Shown here one piece after another: positions 53,995 through 63,225 of a stretch of 64,000 bases of DNA. The position numbers and the translations under genes are program-made. Numbering within the stretch: the first letter of the stretch is position 1; every line of letters begins with the position of its first letter. The DNA is taken from the NCBI RefSeq assembly GCF_000017165.1, contig NC_009634.1, forward strand, positions 572,249 to 636,248, written 5' to 3'. The notes beneath the pieces are model-generated. The model saw only the letters and a program-made list of their open reading frames with translations. It was not told where the DNA came from and made no database searches. This DNA comes from Methanococcus vannielii SB. Lineage in GTDB: Archaea > AGJL01 > Methanococci > Methanococcales > Methanococcaceae.

Positions 53995-54807
53995 TTACGA
54001 AAGAAGGAGTTTTGAATCAATCATGCTTTCCCCCTTAAGCAAGTCATGATGATTATTTATTTCTTCCCCGATATTTATAAGATTGTGCATTTCCCTTTTA
54101 AGAGGCATTTTTCTAAAATGTTCACGTTTATTTAATTCATACATATACCTTAAAGTCTCTCTTTCACGGAAATTTTTATTTTTAGACTCTTTGTCAAGAT
54201 TTAATAACTTTAATTTATCAATTTTCTCAGAAACATCCTCTGAAAATATTTCTAAATACCTTTCAGAAAATTTATCAAATTTTTTAGTCTTTAAAAGGTA
54301 ATTTCCAAGTTTTTCCCGCTCTTCCCAATATATCCTCGTATTTTCATCCAAATTAGTTTTTTCACTTTTTTCAGCACCATTTATCGAAAGTTCAATTAGT
54401 TGGTCATGATAAAGCTCTTCACAACAATCTACTGCATGATTTATCATTTTTTTACCGGTTTTTCCAATTTGAACTCCATTACAATAGTGTTTTAATATCA
54501 AAAGCATTTCTCCGTTCCATTTTACCATAAAACTAAATGGAAAGAGTTTGCACATAGCAGGTTTTGATTCATAGTTTTTTTCAATCTGTATTCGGCATAA
54601 ATTATCATTTATAAGGCTGCATTTTCCATTCTTAAGTGCTAAAACGTGCTTGTATTCTGAATTTGATTTCTCAATATGGTTTTCATATCCTTGAAGTCTT
54701 AGTTTATCAAAGTATGTTAAGTATACCCTCCAGTTTTTACAGCTACAACAATAAGTACAGTTTATACATGAATATTTAAGTCCTTCAAACGTAATTTCAA
54801 AGCGCAT
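53995..54807 (-). CDS. YkgJ/UPF0153-family putative metal-cluster protein
   Basis: 270 residues. The N-terminal 100 residues contain the YkgJ cysteine pattern CINCTYCCSCKNW, then CSLINDNLCRIQIEKNYESKPAMCKLFPFSF with CRIxxxKPxxCxxFPF, as in the family thought to bind zinc or iron. The C-terminal 150 residues are helical and charged and lack recognisable motifs. It is 14 bases downstream of herA, on the same strand, so an operon with it is likely. Role unknown; linkage to a DNA translocase suggests DNA metabolism. Confidence 0.78.
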   Translation of the reverse strand: MRFEITFEGLKYSCINCTYCCSCKNWRVYLTYFDKLRLQGYENHIEKSNSEYKHVLALKNGKCSLINDNLCRIQIEKNYESKPAMCKLFPFSFMVKWNGEMLLILKHYCNGVQIGKTGKKMINHAVDCCEELYHDQLIELSINGAEKSEKTNLDENTRIYWEEREKLGNYLLKTKKFDKFSERYLEIFSEDVSEKIDKLKLLNLDKESKNKNFRERETLRYMYELNKREHFRKMPLKREMHNLINIGEEINNHHDLLKGESMIDSKLLLS

Positions 54808-54821
54808 GCTGCCTCTTTTGA

Positions 54822-56315
54822 CTACAAATCGTCATTAAAAAGTTCTTTATTTTTGATAAATTCGGGAGTATTTTTTTCACTTTCAATAGCCCATAATTCA
54901 TCGAATTTAACATCCTCTCCGCCATAGTCTCCCAAAAATCTATTAATTTTTACAAGTGCAGGAATTTTTAAACAAGGCCCTATTAAAACAGCTTCACCCA
55001 CATTTAAACCAGGAAGTTGCTTTAAAAGGTCTTCACTTAAGTTTTCAGATGCGTGCTGCACGTGTTTTTGGTCGCTTGGCTCTATCAGTTTTGATATTAT
55101 AAAATTATTACATTGAGATAAGGACTCTTGGTCAAGCGTTTTTGGCCTTTGAGAAACTAAGCAAATGCCCACTCCAAATTTACGACCTTCTCTTGCAATT
55201 TTTGAAATAGGTGATTTTGATTTTGTGGGCCGATTTTGGGGCACTATCAAGTGTGCCTCTTCGTATATTAAAAATATTGGTTTTGCAACTTTTGTATCCC
55301 ATAAAACCTTTTTTCTATCTTTTAAAATCTCTTTTGTAAAATAGGATATTATCAAATCAGTGCTGTTTTCATCAAGTTCACTTACATCGACAATATTTAT
55401 GAAGTTTTCTTTTATGTCGTGTAATGGATTATAATTTATTGCAGTTATTTTTTCTTTAAACGTTATTAAATCTTCAAATCTCATTATAAGCGTTAAAATA
55501 CTGTCCGCCTTATTTTTAAATTCATCCATTCCCATGTAATAATTTAATTCGTTTATTATGGCGTTTATATATTCATCCACAGCATTAAAATCGACTTCTT
55601 TAAAAGATTCTTTAATTTTTTTCATTGCACGTCTTCCAAGTGCTCTTTGAACGGTAGCCTGTGAGTCAACGCCTGAAAGATCCATTAAAGCATCATAAGA
55701 CATGTTATAAACGTTTATTTTTGGTTTTATAATATTTTTTCTAATCTCACTATTTTTAGATTCTAATTCGACATATTCTCGATGCATATCAAATACTAAA
55801 ACCGTTGCTTTGATATTATTTAACTGCTCTAAGATTACTGAAACCGTATTTGACTTACCCATTCCAGTAATTGCTAAAATTGCAAGATGTCTTGAACACA
55901 GCTTGTTTACATCCAATTTAACCTTAGAATCTGCAGAAATCAACTTTCCTATCTCTATTGAACCATTTGAAAATATTTCTTCAAGTATTTCGTCAGGTGC
56001 TTTAAAAACTTCAGTACCTGGTTTTGGAGGTATTCTTGGGATTTGCATATTTTTTACATCCCCAAGTATCTTTATTTTTCCAATCACATAATATGAATCA
56101 TTATTCTCGAAATTTTTTAATTTTTCAAGGTCTTTTACATTAAAAACGTCTTCAAAAACCTTACATCCTTGATTTACTGATTCAACCATTCCCAAAATTT
56201 CTAAATCGCCGTACTTTAATAGAGCATAACTTCCAATTTCAGGTAGCTGTTTTGCAAGAAAATCAAGTTCGGTATTTGTCGTTTCACCAATAATGTAGCC
56301 CATTAAAGATTCCAA
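54822..56315 (-). CDS. herA: HerA-like hexameric DNA translocase
   Basis: 497-residue FtsK/HerA-type ATPase. An N-terminal beta-barrel HAS domain (MGYIIGETTNTELDFLAK...SYALLKYGDLEILGMV) is followed by Walker A AITGMGKSNT. Walker B IFLIYEEAHLIVPQNRP and the RQ-loop VSQRPKTLDQESLSQCNNFI come next, and a C-terminal APGxxxVGEAVLIG-like stretch ends it. The TTG start at 56315 follows GGAGGTAGGTAAT; ATG 56303 is the alternative. HerA pumps DNA with NurA during end resection, but nurA is 50 kb distant and the partner slots here are filled by YkgJ-, membrane- and zinc-ribbon proteins. Confidence 0.88.
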   Translation of the reverse strand: MESLMGYIIGETTNTELDFLAKQLPEIGSYALLKYGDLEILGMVESVNQGCKVFEDVFNVKDLEKLKNFENNDSYYVIGKIKILGDVKNMQIPRIPPKPGTEVFKAPDEILEEIFSNGSIEIGKLISADSKVKLDVNKLCSRHLAILAITGMGKSNTVSVILEQLNNIKATVLVFDMHREYVELESKNSEIRKNIIKPKINVYNMSYDALMDLSGVDSQATVQRALGRRAMKKIKESFKEVDFNAVDEYINAIINELNYYMGMDEFKNKADSILTLIMRFEDLITFKEKITAINYNPLHDIKENFINIVDVSELDENSTDLIISYFTKEILKDRKKVLWDTKVAKPIFLIYEEAHLIVPQNRPTKSKSPISKIAREGRKFGVGICLVSQRPKTLDQESLSQCNNFIISKLIEPSDQKHVQHASENLSEDLLKQLPGLNVGEAVLIGPCLKIPALVKINRFLGDYGGEDVKFDELWAIESEKNTPEFIKNKELFNDDL

Positions 56316-56411
56316 ATTACCTACCTCCGTTAAATTGAAGATGATTAAAAAAATTAATATAAGTTAATATAATGTAGTATAAATTAATATAAATTAAGTT
56401 TAGATAGATTA

Positions 56412-58313
56412 CTACTGCCCTTGAACTTTTTCTTTTAATTTATTTTGTAATGTAACATTAATGAGTTTACCGTCAGCTTTTCCACGTAATTGTGCCATAC
56501 AACGTCCCATTAAAAGTCCTGTTGCCCCCATTCCTTTTTCATTAACTATCAAAATATTTTGGTTTATTATATCTAAAATTACCGCTTCAACTTCTTCTTT
56601 TGACATTTTAGACAGGCCTGCAACATCTAAAACTTCATCAAGTTTCATATTTGGATTATTGATATATCCTTTTATTACCTCAGGAATTGCTTCTTTTGAC
56701 ATTTTATCTTCAGAAAGGCCCAAAAATAATTCATTTAAGTGTTCATCAGTTAAAACTTCCGTATCAAGCCCTTCACGTTTTATTTCTTTTAATGTGGCTT
56801 CAAGAGTCGTTGCAATTAATGTAGGTTTTATATTTGGGTATTTCTTTGATAAATTTTCAAATAATTCAACGTTATATGACATTACCATCTGTTTTGCAAG
56901 GTCTTCATTCAACTCATATTCTTTTATAAATCGGATAGTTTTTTCTTCTGGCATTTCTGGGAGATTATTTTTGATTCTTTCGCAAATTTCGCTGGTTATT
57001 AAAATTTTTGGAACATCTGTTTCAGGATACATCCTAGCAGCACCTGGAAGGGGCCGTAAATATGAAGTATTTCCGTCATCAAGCGCTTTTCGGGTTTCTT
57101 CAGGAATTCCAATTAAAGATTCCTTTGCCCTTTCAATTACCGCCAAAAGAGCCCTTTCAGCTTTGTTTTTAGCATCCGCAACTAAAATTACGGCATCATT
57201 TTCGCCACAATTCATGAATTTTTTTAATTTATTGACTTCTTCGTCAGTTATTCCATATTTTGGAAGTTCATCAGTGTGGAACAATCCCCCCACCCCTCCG
57301 AGTACCTTTCCACGATCTGAAAATTCGGTTCCAAGTCGCCTCCCAGGTTGAACTTCTTTTCCAATCAATCCTGAAAACCCTTTTAAAAGAATTGCTTTAA
57401 TTACCCCTTTATTTTTAAGTGCGCCCCGTAAAACTTTTGATTCTGTATCATTTAAAAGTTCCGTAACATCGATAATTTCGTCCAAAACTTCTGCATTTCT
57501 ACCAATAAGTTCTTCTTTAAGGTTATTTAATGAAACTTGTCTTGTAACCTCATTTTCAATTATTTTTTCGATTAAATCAAGATTTTGAACTCCTTTAACT
57601 TCGATTCTTGCACCGTTTTTGATAGATATATTCACGTCCTGACGGATAGTGCCAAGTCCCCGTTTAACTTTTCCAGTTGCCCTTAAAATCGTTCCAATCC
57701 TTCTTGCAGCCTCTTTACCCATTTTTGGGGAAGTAATATCCGGTTCTGTCGTAATTTCTAAAAGTGGAATTCCAAGTCTATCTACACAGTATTTTGTGTA
57801 ATCCCTTCCATCTTCGACTTTTTTACAGGAATCTTCTTCTAAACAAAGGCTCGTAATCCTTATTTTTCCATATTCTGTTTCTATAAATCCATCTTGGGAT
57901 ACAAACATTGTTCTTTGAAAACCGGAAGTATTTGACCCATCAATTACCATCTTTCTCATTACATGAATTTCATCAGCAAAATTCATGTTCATCAACGTTG
58001 AAACTTCTAAAGCTGTATTTAATCCTTCTTCTGAGACATTATGGGGGGGTTCATCATCAAGTTCAACAAGACACGTTGTATCATTATAATACTGGTAAAT
58101 AAACTTCTTTTCTTTTCTAGACTCTAAAATTGCCGCTTTATCAACTTGCCCCATTTCACTTTGAGATGGCCTTAAAAATCTTTCAATTTCCCCATGTGGT
58201 TCATCATCTCTTATTTTTGTCGGGCAATTGCAAAAAAGCTTTCTTTTAGTATTTAACTGCTGGTGTATCTCAAGCCCTACTTTTAATCCTAGTTTTTCAT
58301 AGTCGTAATCCAT
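56412..58313 (-). CDS. gatE: Glutamyl-tRNA(Gln) amidotransferase subunit E
   Basis: tRNA-binding, kinase-type subunit of the archaeal GatDE enzyme that makes Gln-tRNA(Gln). The 633-residue protein has GLKVGLEIHQQLNTKRKLFCNCPT at the N-terminus, of which E-I-H-x-Q-L-x-x-x-x-K-L-F-C-x-C is diagnostic. KMVIDGSNTSGFQRT, LEEDSCKK, and LLEITTEPDI follow. An inserted GAD domain lies in the middle, and a YqeY-like C-terminus ends in GATGLLMGRCMAQLRGKADGKL. Length matches. It lies downstream of gatD with a 95-base gap. Confidence 0.97.
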   Translation of the reverse strand: MDYDYEKLGLKVGLEIHQQLNTKRKLFCNCPTKIRDDEPHGEIERFLRPSQSEMGQVDKAAILESRKEKKFIYQYYNDTTCLVELDDEPPHNVSEEGLNTALEVSTLMNMNFADEIHVMRKMVIDGSNTSGFQRTMFVSQDGFIETEYGKIRITSLCLEEDSCKKVEDGRDYTKYCVDRLGIPLLEITTEPDITSPKMGKEAARRIGTILRATGKVKRGLGTIRQDVNISIKNGARIEVKGVQNLDLIEKIIENEVTRQVSLNNLKEELIGRNAEVLDEIIDVTELLNDTESKVLRGALKNKGVIKAILLKGFSGLIGKEVQPGRRLGTEFSDRGKVLGGVGGLFHTDELPKYGITDEEVNKLKKFMNCGENDAVILVADAKNKAERALLAVIERAKESLIGIPEETRKALDDGNTSYLRPLPGAARMYPETDVPKILITSEICERIKNNLPEMPEEKTIRFIKEYELNEDLAKQMVMSYNVELFENLSKKYPNIKPTLIATTLEATLKEIKREGLDTEVLTDEHLNELFLGLSEDKMSKEAIPEVIKGYINNPNMKLDEVLDVAGLSKMSKEEVEAVILDIINQNILIVNEKGMGATGLLMGRCMAQLRGKADGKLINVTLQNKLKEKVQGQ

Positions 58314-58408
58314 TTTTCCACCAAAAATCTAAAGTATAGTGATAAAAATTATTAAAATCCAAGTTAAATTAATAAATCCAATTTAAACCAATATTATAAA
58401 TTTACATG

Positions 58409-59689
58409 TTAATATTTTAAATTAATCGATTCATTAATTTCTCCTACCCTATTTTTACAAATTAATTTTTTAGCATCTTTTAAATCATAATTTCCAAGTA
58501 AGTGCATTATTTTAACAAATAAAACTTCCGAAAGAATATCTTCACATGGTAGTACCCCTAAAGACTGTAATTCCCGCCCATTAGAATAAATATTCATATT
58601 TACCCGTCCATTAATAGTTTGTGTCGACATTAAAACTAAAACATTATTTTTATTTGCATAATCTATACCACTAAAAAAAGTTTCTGGAGTATGCCCTAAG
58701 CCAGTTCCTTCGAGAACAATTGCTTTGTAACCTTTATCGACGTAAAATTTCAAAATTTCTGAATCAATTCCGGGATAAACTTTTATCAAAGCAATTTTTT
58801 CTTCCAATTTTTTATTTATTGATACTTTTTTAATTTTTGACGAGTTTTGAGGTTTTATCTCTCTTAAATAGGTTATTTCTTTAGTAAATGGATTAATTTT
58901 TGCAACAGGCGTGTTATTTACTGATTTAAATGCATCTCTTCTTGAAGAATGAAGTTTTCTAACCTTTACCCCTTCGTGTAAGTTACATATAGTATCATCA
59001 ATTTCCCCGTGCATTACAACATAAACCCCTTTTATAGGTTCTGTTGCAGCCATTACTGCTGAAATGATATTTAGTGCTGCGTCAGATGACGGCCTATCAC
59101 TGCTTCTTTGAGCGCCAACTAAAATTATTGGAACTTCTGATTCTACCATAAATGATAATGCGGCAGCAGTATAGTGCATAGTGTCAGTTCCATGGGTAAT
59201 TACTATCCCTTCAGCTCCATTTTCGATTTCTTCCTTTATTGCTTCTGCAGTCATTACCCAGTACTTGGGGAGCATGTTCTCACTTAAAATGTTTAAAATA
59301 GCTCTTCCCTTGATATTTGCAATGTCTAAAAGTTCAGGGACTGCCCTTATTAAGTCGTTTGCCGTAAATGCAGGATGAACTGCCCCAGTTTTATAATCCA
59401 CTCTTGAAGCAACTGTCCCCCCAGTTGATAAAATTGAAATATTTTTTAAGTTAGGATTTTTTTCCAAATTTAGTGGCTTAAATTCGTTATTTGAGGACGT
59501 TAAAGGTTGAAAATTTGAAGAATTTTCTGGTTTTAATATTTCAATTGATTTTATTTTGGTTTTTTTAAGTCCTACATTATAGCCACTCTTCATTTTTACT
59601 ACAATTGTATCTTCATTGATTGAGGGCATTAATGTACCACAATACATGGTATTCTCCATTTTAATTTTTACAAAGTCGCCGACATCCAT
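58409..59689 (-). CDS. gatD: Glutamyl-tRNA(Gln) amidotransferase subunit D
   Basis: Asparaginase-like subunit that frees ammonia from glutamine for GatE. The 426-residue protein opens with an N-terminal domain ([22 protein letters not shown]) then [21 protein letters not shown], with the nucleophile Thr in [22 protein letters not shown] holds the second Thr-Asp pair, and the [16 protein letters not shown] motif follows. The ATG at 59689 follows AAGGTGGAAAA; the frame from 59710 begins before the binding site. It forms the operon gatD-gatE. Confidence 0.97.
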   Translation of the reverse strand: MDVGDFVKIKMENTMYCGTLMPSINEDTIVVKMKSGYNVGLKKTKIKSIEILKPENSSNFQPLTSSNNEFKPLNLEKNPNLKNISILSTGGTVASRVDYKTGAVHPAFTANDLIRAVPELLDIANIKGRAILNILSENMLPKYWVMTAEAIKEEIENGAEGIVITHGTDTMHYTAAALSFMVESEVPIILVGAQRSSDRPSSDAALNIISAVMAATEPIKGVYVVMHGEIDDTICNLHEGVKVRKLHSSRRDAFKSVNNTPVAKINPFTKEITYLREIKPQNSSKIKKVSINKKLEEKIALIKVYPGIDSEILKFYVDKGYKAIVLEGTGLGHTPETFFSGIDYANKNNVLVLMSTQTINGRVNMNIYSNGRELQSLGVLPCEDILSEVLFVKIMHLLGNYDLKDAKKLICKNRVGEINESINLKY

Positions 59690-59787
59690 TTTTCCACCTT
59701 TTAAAAACACTAGTCTAGGATATAATTGTCATTTATGGTATAAAAAAATTAAACTTAGAGATTTTAATGTTTAATCCCTAAAGTTTA

Positions 59788-60519
59788 TTAAATTTCTTCA
59801 ATATATTCTTTTACAATTGGAATCAGCCTATCTATCGTTTTTGGAGTATATTTTGGGGAGATACTAAATACTGCAAAGTCAAAAGTTCCTTTTTCAAAAT
59901 AGTCCTTCCCCAAAACCATTTTAAAAGGAACTTCAGGTTCTAAATCCAAAATAATTTTATTTTTGATGTCATGATTAATATTTTTATCCGTTTTCACGTT
60001 TTTTTCAATTTTTTTAAGCTGTATTATTCCACTTTTTAAATCGTAATCCTTAAAATGAAAATCTAAAAGGTCATTTCCTCCTTTTGGGTGATTAACATAC
60101 GTTAGTTCATTGATCCAACGATTTGCAATCGCAAAGGAAAGATAATTTCCTTCATAAATCATTTCAGGACTATTTCTTTTTTCAAGAGGATTATGAAGAA
60201 GTTCTTCCATTATATACCTATAGGAAAAATCTCCAAAACCTAAATCAGCATGGGCATCGATATGAATAACCTCAAAAGGAACATCAAGTTGATTTTTTTC
60301 AATCAGTTCGTTCCAAAAATAAAACGCTTCGTGGTGTTTTTTTACAATTCTTCCTTTTATCTTATTATTTCTAGATAAATTACAGTTTTTTTCTAAAAAT
60401 TCGGAAAATTTATCTTTTTTCCATGCAATATATTCCTTTTCATCAAGTCTTTTATTTCCTTTTTTCCAAAATGCTATTTTATTTAAAAAAAAATCCAAAT
60501 CAATATCTAATACTCGCAT
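59788..60519 (-). CDS. UPF0489 family (peptide-arginase-like) protein
   Basis: 243 residues with the ureohydrolase-like metal motifs VLDIDLDFFL at the start and VIHIDAHADLGFGD in the middle (D-x-D-x-D and H-x-D-A-H-x-D), characteristic of UPF0489. Characterised members such as OspR are peptide arginases that convert arginine residues in ribosomal peptides to ornithine. Here no precursor peptide gene is visible nearby, so a housekeeping target or a free-amino-acid role is possible. The ATG at 60519 has no evident Shine-Dalgarno; upstream are CACTAC repeats. Divergent from the DUF1786 gene. Confidence 0.72.
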   Translation of the reverse strand: MRVLDIDLDFFLNKIAFWKKGNKRLDEKEYIAWKKDKFSEFLEKNCNLSRNNKIKGRIVKKHHEAFYFWNELIEKNQLDVPFEVIHIDAHADLGFGDFSYRYIMEELLHNPLEKRNSPEMIYEGNYLSFAIANRWINELTYVNHPKGGNDLLDFHFKDYDLKSGIIQLKKIEKNVKTDKNINHDIKNKIILDLEPEVPFKMVLGKDYFEKGTFDFAVFSISPKYTPKTIDRLIPIVKEYIEEI

Positions 60520-60524
60520 GATTT

Positions 60525-60568
60525 CACTATATTATCCCACTACAATAGTTCACTACATATTTCACTAC
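60525..60568. repeat. Four spaced CACTA(C) direct repeats
   Basis: CACTA at 60525 and CACTAC at 60538, 60551 and 60563 recur at 13-, 13- and 12-base spacing, immediately upstream of the UPF0489 gene start. The regular spacing near one helical turn suggests repeated protein contacts. Further TACTA-like words occur at 60648-60666, before the divergent DUF1786 gene. Function unknown. Confidence 0.4.
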
Positions 60569-60723
60569 GGTATACATTACTATACAAATTTAACCAGTAC
60601 TCCAAAATATATTGGTTTTATAATATAAATAAAAAGTCATAAAATATACTACTACAATACTATTACTGGATGTTACTATATATTATTAATAAATTCTAAC
60701 AAATGTAATGTAAGGTGATTACT

Positions 60724-61734
60724 TTGAATATTTTGTGTATTGATATTGGCAAGGGCACTCAAGACATATTATATTTTGATACTGAAAAAAACGTTGAAAA
60801 TTCAATTAAACTAATACTTCCATCCCCAACAACAATCATTTCAAGGAAAATTAAGAAATTAAAGGAAAATTTAAGAATTGACGGGGACATAATGGGTGGG
60901 GGCCCAGTTGCATTTGCAATAATGCAAAAGCTAAAGCAAGGGTACAGTGTAGAAATTTCCGAAAATTGTGCAAAAACGATAAGGGATGATTTAGACGAAG
61001 TTAGGGCAAAAGGAATTACCATAAAAGAAAATATTGGGGATCCAAATGTATATTTAAAAGACCTTGACTTTGAAATGTTGAATGCGGTTTTTTCGTCAAT
61101 AGGAATAGATTTTTCCCCGAATAGTGTCTGTGTAGCGTGCCAAGATCATGGATTTATGAAAGGGCAAAGTGACAGGATTACAAGATTTAAATACTTTGAA
61201 AAAAAGTTAAATGAAACAAATAATCCTTATGAGTTTTATTTTGATAATAAAAAATACAAAACTGAAAATTTTTCCAGATTTGAATCAGTATTAAAAATAC
61301 TTGATGAGAATAAATACAAAGGATTTGTAATGGATAGTAAAATGGCATCTGTTTGTGGCATACTAAATTATGCAGTTGAAAATAACATTAACGAATTTAT
61401 AGGTCTTGATATTGGAAATGGACATACTTTAGGAGTTTCAATAGCCAATAAACAAATTAATGGACTGTTTGAGCATCATACGGGATTGATAGATGCGGAA
61501 AAATTAAAAGGTATTGTAGAAAAAATGAGTATGGGGCTTTTAAAAAATGAAGAAATATATGCGGATAACGGGCATGGTGCTTGTGTCAATAATAAAACTT
61601 CACCTGAAAACATATATATTTCAGGGCCAAATCGGGAATTATTTAAACAATACGGAAATTACGCATACCCTGGTGGTGACGTGATGATTACCGGGTGTAT
61701 TGGGCTTTTAGATGTTTACAGGTATAAAAAATAA
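60724..61734 (+). CDS. DUF1786 ASKHA-type protein
   Basis: 336-residue protein of the DUF1786 family (COG4012), restricted to archaea and some anaerobic bacteria. Two phosphate-loop-like motifs are present: LCIDIGKGTQDILYFD near the N-terminus and FIGLDIGNGHTLGVSI in the C-terminal half. MGGGPVAFAIMQKLKQG lies between. The TTG at 60724 follows AAGGTGATTAC; the GTG at 60715 is within that site. Actin-like fold and ATP binding are expected. Some relatives have been annotated as activators of glycyl-radical enzymes, without proof. Confidence 0.8.
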   Translation: MNILCIDIGKGTQDILYFDTEKNVENSIKLILPSPTTIISRKIKKLKENLRIDGDIMGGGPVAFAIMQKLKQGYSVEISENCAKTIRDDLDEVRAKGITIKENIGDPNVYLKDLDFEMLNAVFSSIGIDFSPNSVCVACQDHGFMKGQSDRITRFKYFEKKLNETNNPYEFYFDNKKYKTENFSRFESVLKILDENKYKGFVMDSKMASVCGILNYAVENNINEFIGLDIGNGHTLGVSIANKQINGLFEHHTGLIDAEKLKGIVEKMSMGLLKNEEIYADNGHGACVNNKTSPENIYISGPNRELFKQYGNYAYPGGDVMITGCIGLLDVYRYKK

Positions 61735-61818
61735 TATAATTAAGCTTAATATTATTAAAAGTAATATATGTTCAAAATAACAATTTTATTTTTTAAAAGA
61801 TTTTAAAAAAGGGATATA

Positions 61819-63132
61819 TTATTTTTTTAATTCCCAATCTTTAAGTCGTATAACTTTTCCAAGTGTGTTTCCACGATTTATTTCTTCTTTAACCCTATCT
61901 TCACGTTCTTTTACATCTATTGCACGATTTGCAATTTCCATTGCATCTTTTTTTGGAACTACTATAATTCCATTTTCGTCACCAATAATCCAATCACCAG
62001 GTTCAACAGTTCTTCCAGCACACAAAATTGCTGAATTTATTTCACCAAAGCCTTTTGGTTCACCTGCTGTTGGAGTTATACTTTTTGAAAAAACAGGAAT
62101 TCCAATTTTTAAAATTTCTTCTACGTCCCTTACAGCCCCATCTACTATAACTGCAACTATACCTTTTGTTTTGCACGAAAGTGTTGCAAGTCCGCCCCAG
62201 CAAGAAATTTCAGAACCGCAATTATCAATTACTAAAACGTCACCGGCACTGCATACGTCTATTGCACTTACAGGTTTACTCCAATCGCCTGCATACGTTC
62301 TAACAGTAACCGCGGGCCCTGCAAACTTCAAAGGTTTTTTAAAATCCACTACGGGTTTTAATCCCCTCATTTCACCAGTTCTGTGCATTGCATCGCTTAT
62401 ATTGGAAGTGCTGACAATTTTAAAAGCATCTAACAATTCTTTTTCATTAAATTTCTTAAATTTGCTGGTTGATATTGGTTTTCCAGTCTTTAAACTTGTA
62501 ATAATGTCCCTTGCAGTTTTTTCAGGACTTTCTGATTTATAAAGTGGCCCGCCCACAATTATTATATCTGCTCCAGCTTCATAAGCTTTTACAGCAGTTT
62601 CACTATTTAATCCACCTGCTGCTGCAATTTTTGCGTGTTTACATCTTTCTGAAACTTTTTTAACGAGTTCTACAGGGTCAATGTTTAAAACTTGTTGGTC
62701 AAGTCCAACGTGTATGTTTATAATATCAACACCCAGTTTTTCAAGTTCATAAGCACGTTCTACAGGGTCATATGTAGCTATTAAGTCAGTTCCAACCAAT
62801 ACTCCGTATTTTTTTCCTGCAAGCACTGCTTCTTTTATCATTGAATCAGGGCCTACCCCAAGTATCAATATAACGTCTGCTCCAGCTTTTGCAGCCATTT
62901 CAACTTCAGTACTTCCTGCATCCATTGTTTTCATATCTGCTACAATCGTTAAATTTGGAAAATTTTCCCTTAATTTACGGATTGCATTCATTCCTTCGGA
63001 TTTTATGAGGGGAGTTCCCGCTTCAATCCATGTTACCCCGCCTAAAACCGCCTCTTTTGCAATTTCTATTGCTCTTGGAAGGTCTAAAAGGTCAAGGGCA
63101 ACTTGAACTGGAGGTATGTCATAGTTTTCCAT
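61819..63132 (-). CDS. Bifunctional 3-hexulose-6-phosphate synthase/RraA-like domain protein
   Basis: 437 residues in two domains. The N-terminal 215 residues are a hexulose-6-phosphate synthase of the orotidine-phosphate-decarboxylase fold: QVALDLLDLPRAIEIAKEAV, WIEAGTPLIKSEGM, IVADMKTMDAG and NIHVGLDQQVL. It interconverts formaldehyde plus ribulose-5-phosphate with hexulose-6-phosphate, the methanogen route to pentoses. The C-terminal 200 residues are RraA-like (ISDAMHRTGEMRGLKPV, VLVIDNCGSEISCWGGLA, VDGAVRDVEEI), an aldolase/regulator fold of unclear role. The fusion is common in methanogens. The adjacent isomerase (PHI) gene is not present here. Confidence 0.9.
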   Translation of the reverse strand: MENYDIPPVQVALDLLDLPRAIEIAKEAVLGGVTWIEAGTPLIKSEGMNAIRKLRENFPNLTIVADMKTMDAGSTEVEMAAKAGADVILILGVGPDSMIKEAVLAGKKYGVLVGTDLIATYDPVERAYELEKLGVDIINIHVGLDQQVLNIDPVELVKKVSERCKHAKIAAAGGLNSETAVKAYEAGADIIIVGGPLYKSESPEKTARDIITSLKTGKPISTSKFKKFNEKELLDAFKIVSTSNISDAMHRTGEMRGLKPVVDFKKPLKFAGPAVTVRTYAGDWSKPVSAIDVCSAGDVLVIDNCGSEISCWGGLATLSCKTKGIVAVIVDGAVRDVEEILKIGIPVFSKSITPTAGEPKGFGEINSAILCAGRTVEPGDWIIGDENGIIVVPKKDAMEIANRAIDVKEREDRVKEEINRGNTLGKVIRLKDWELKK

Positions 63133-63225
63133 AATATCACCTTTTTAAAATAAAAAGTAATTAAATTGGCAGTTAAAATAAAATATAAAAACTAAAAAAA
63201 TTATTTAAAAATACATTGTAGTCAA

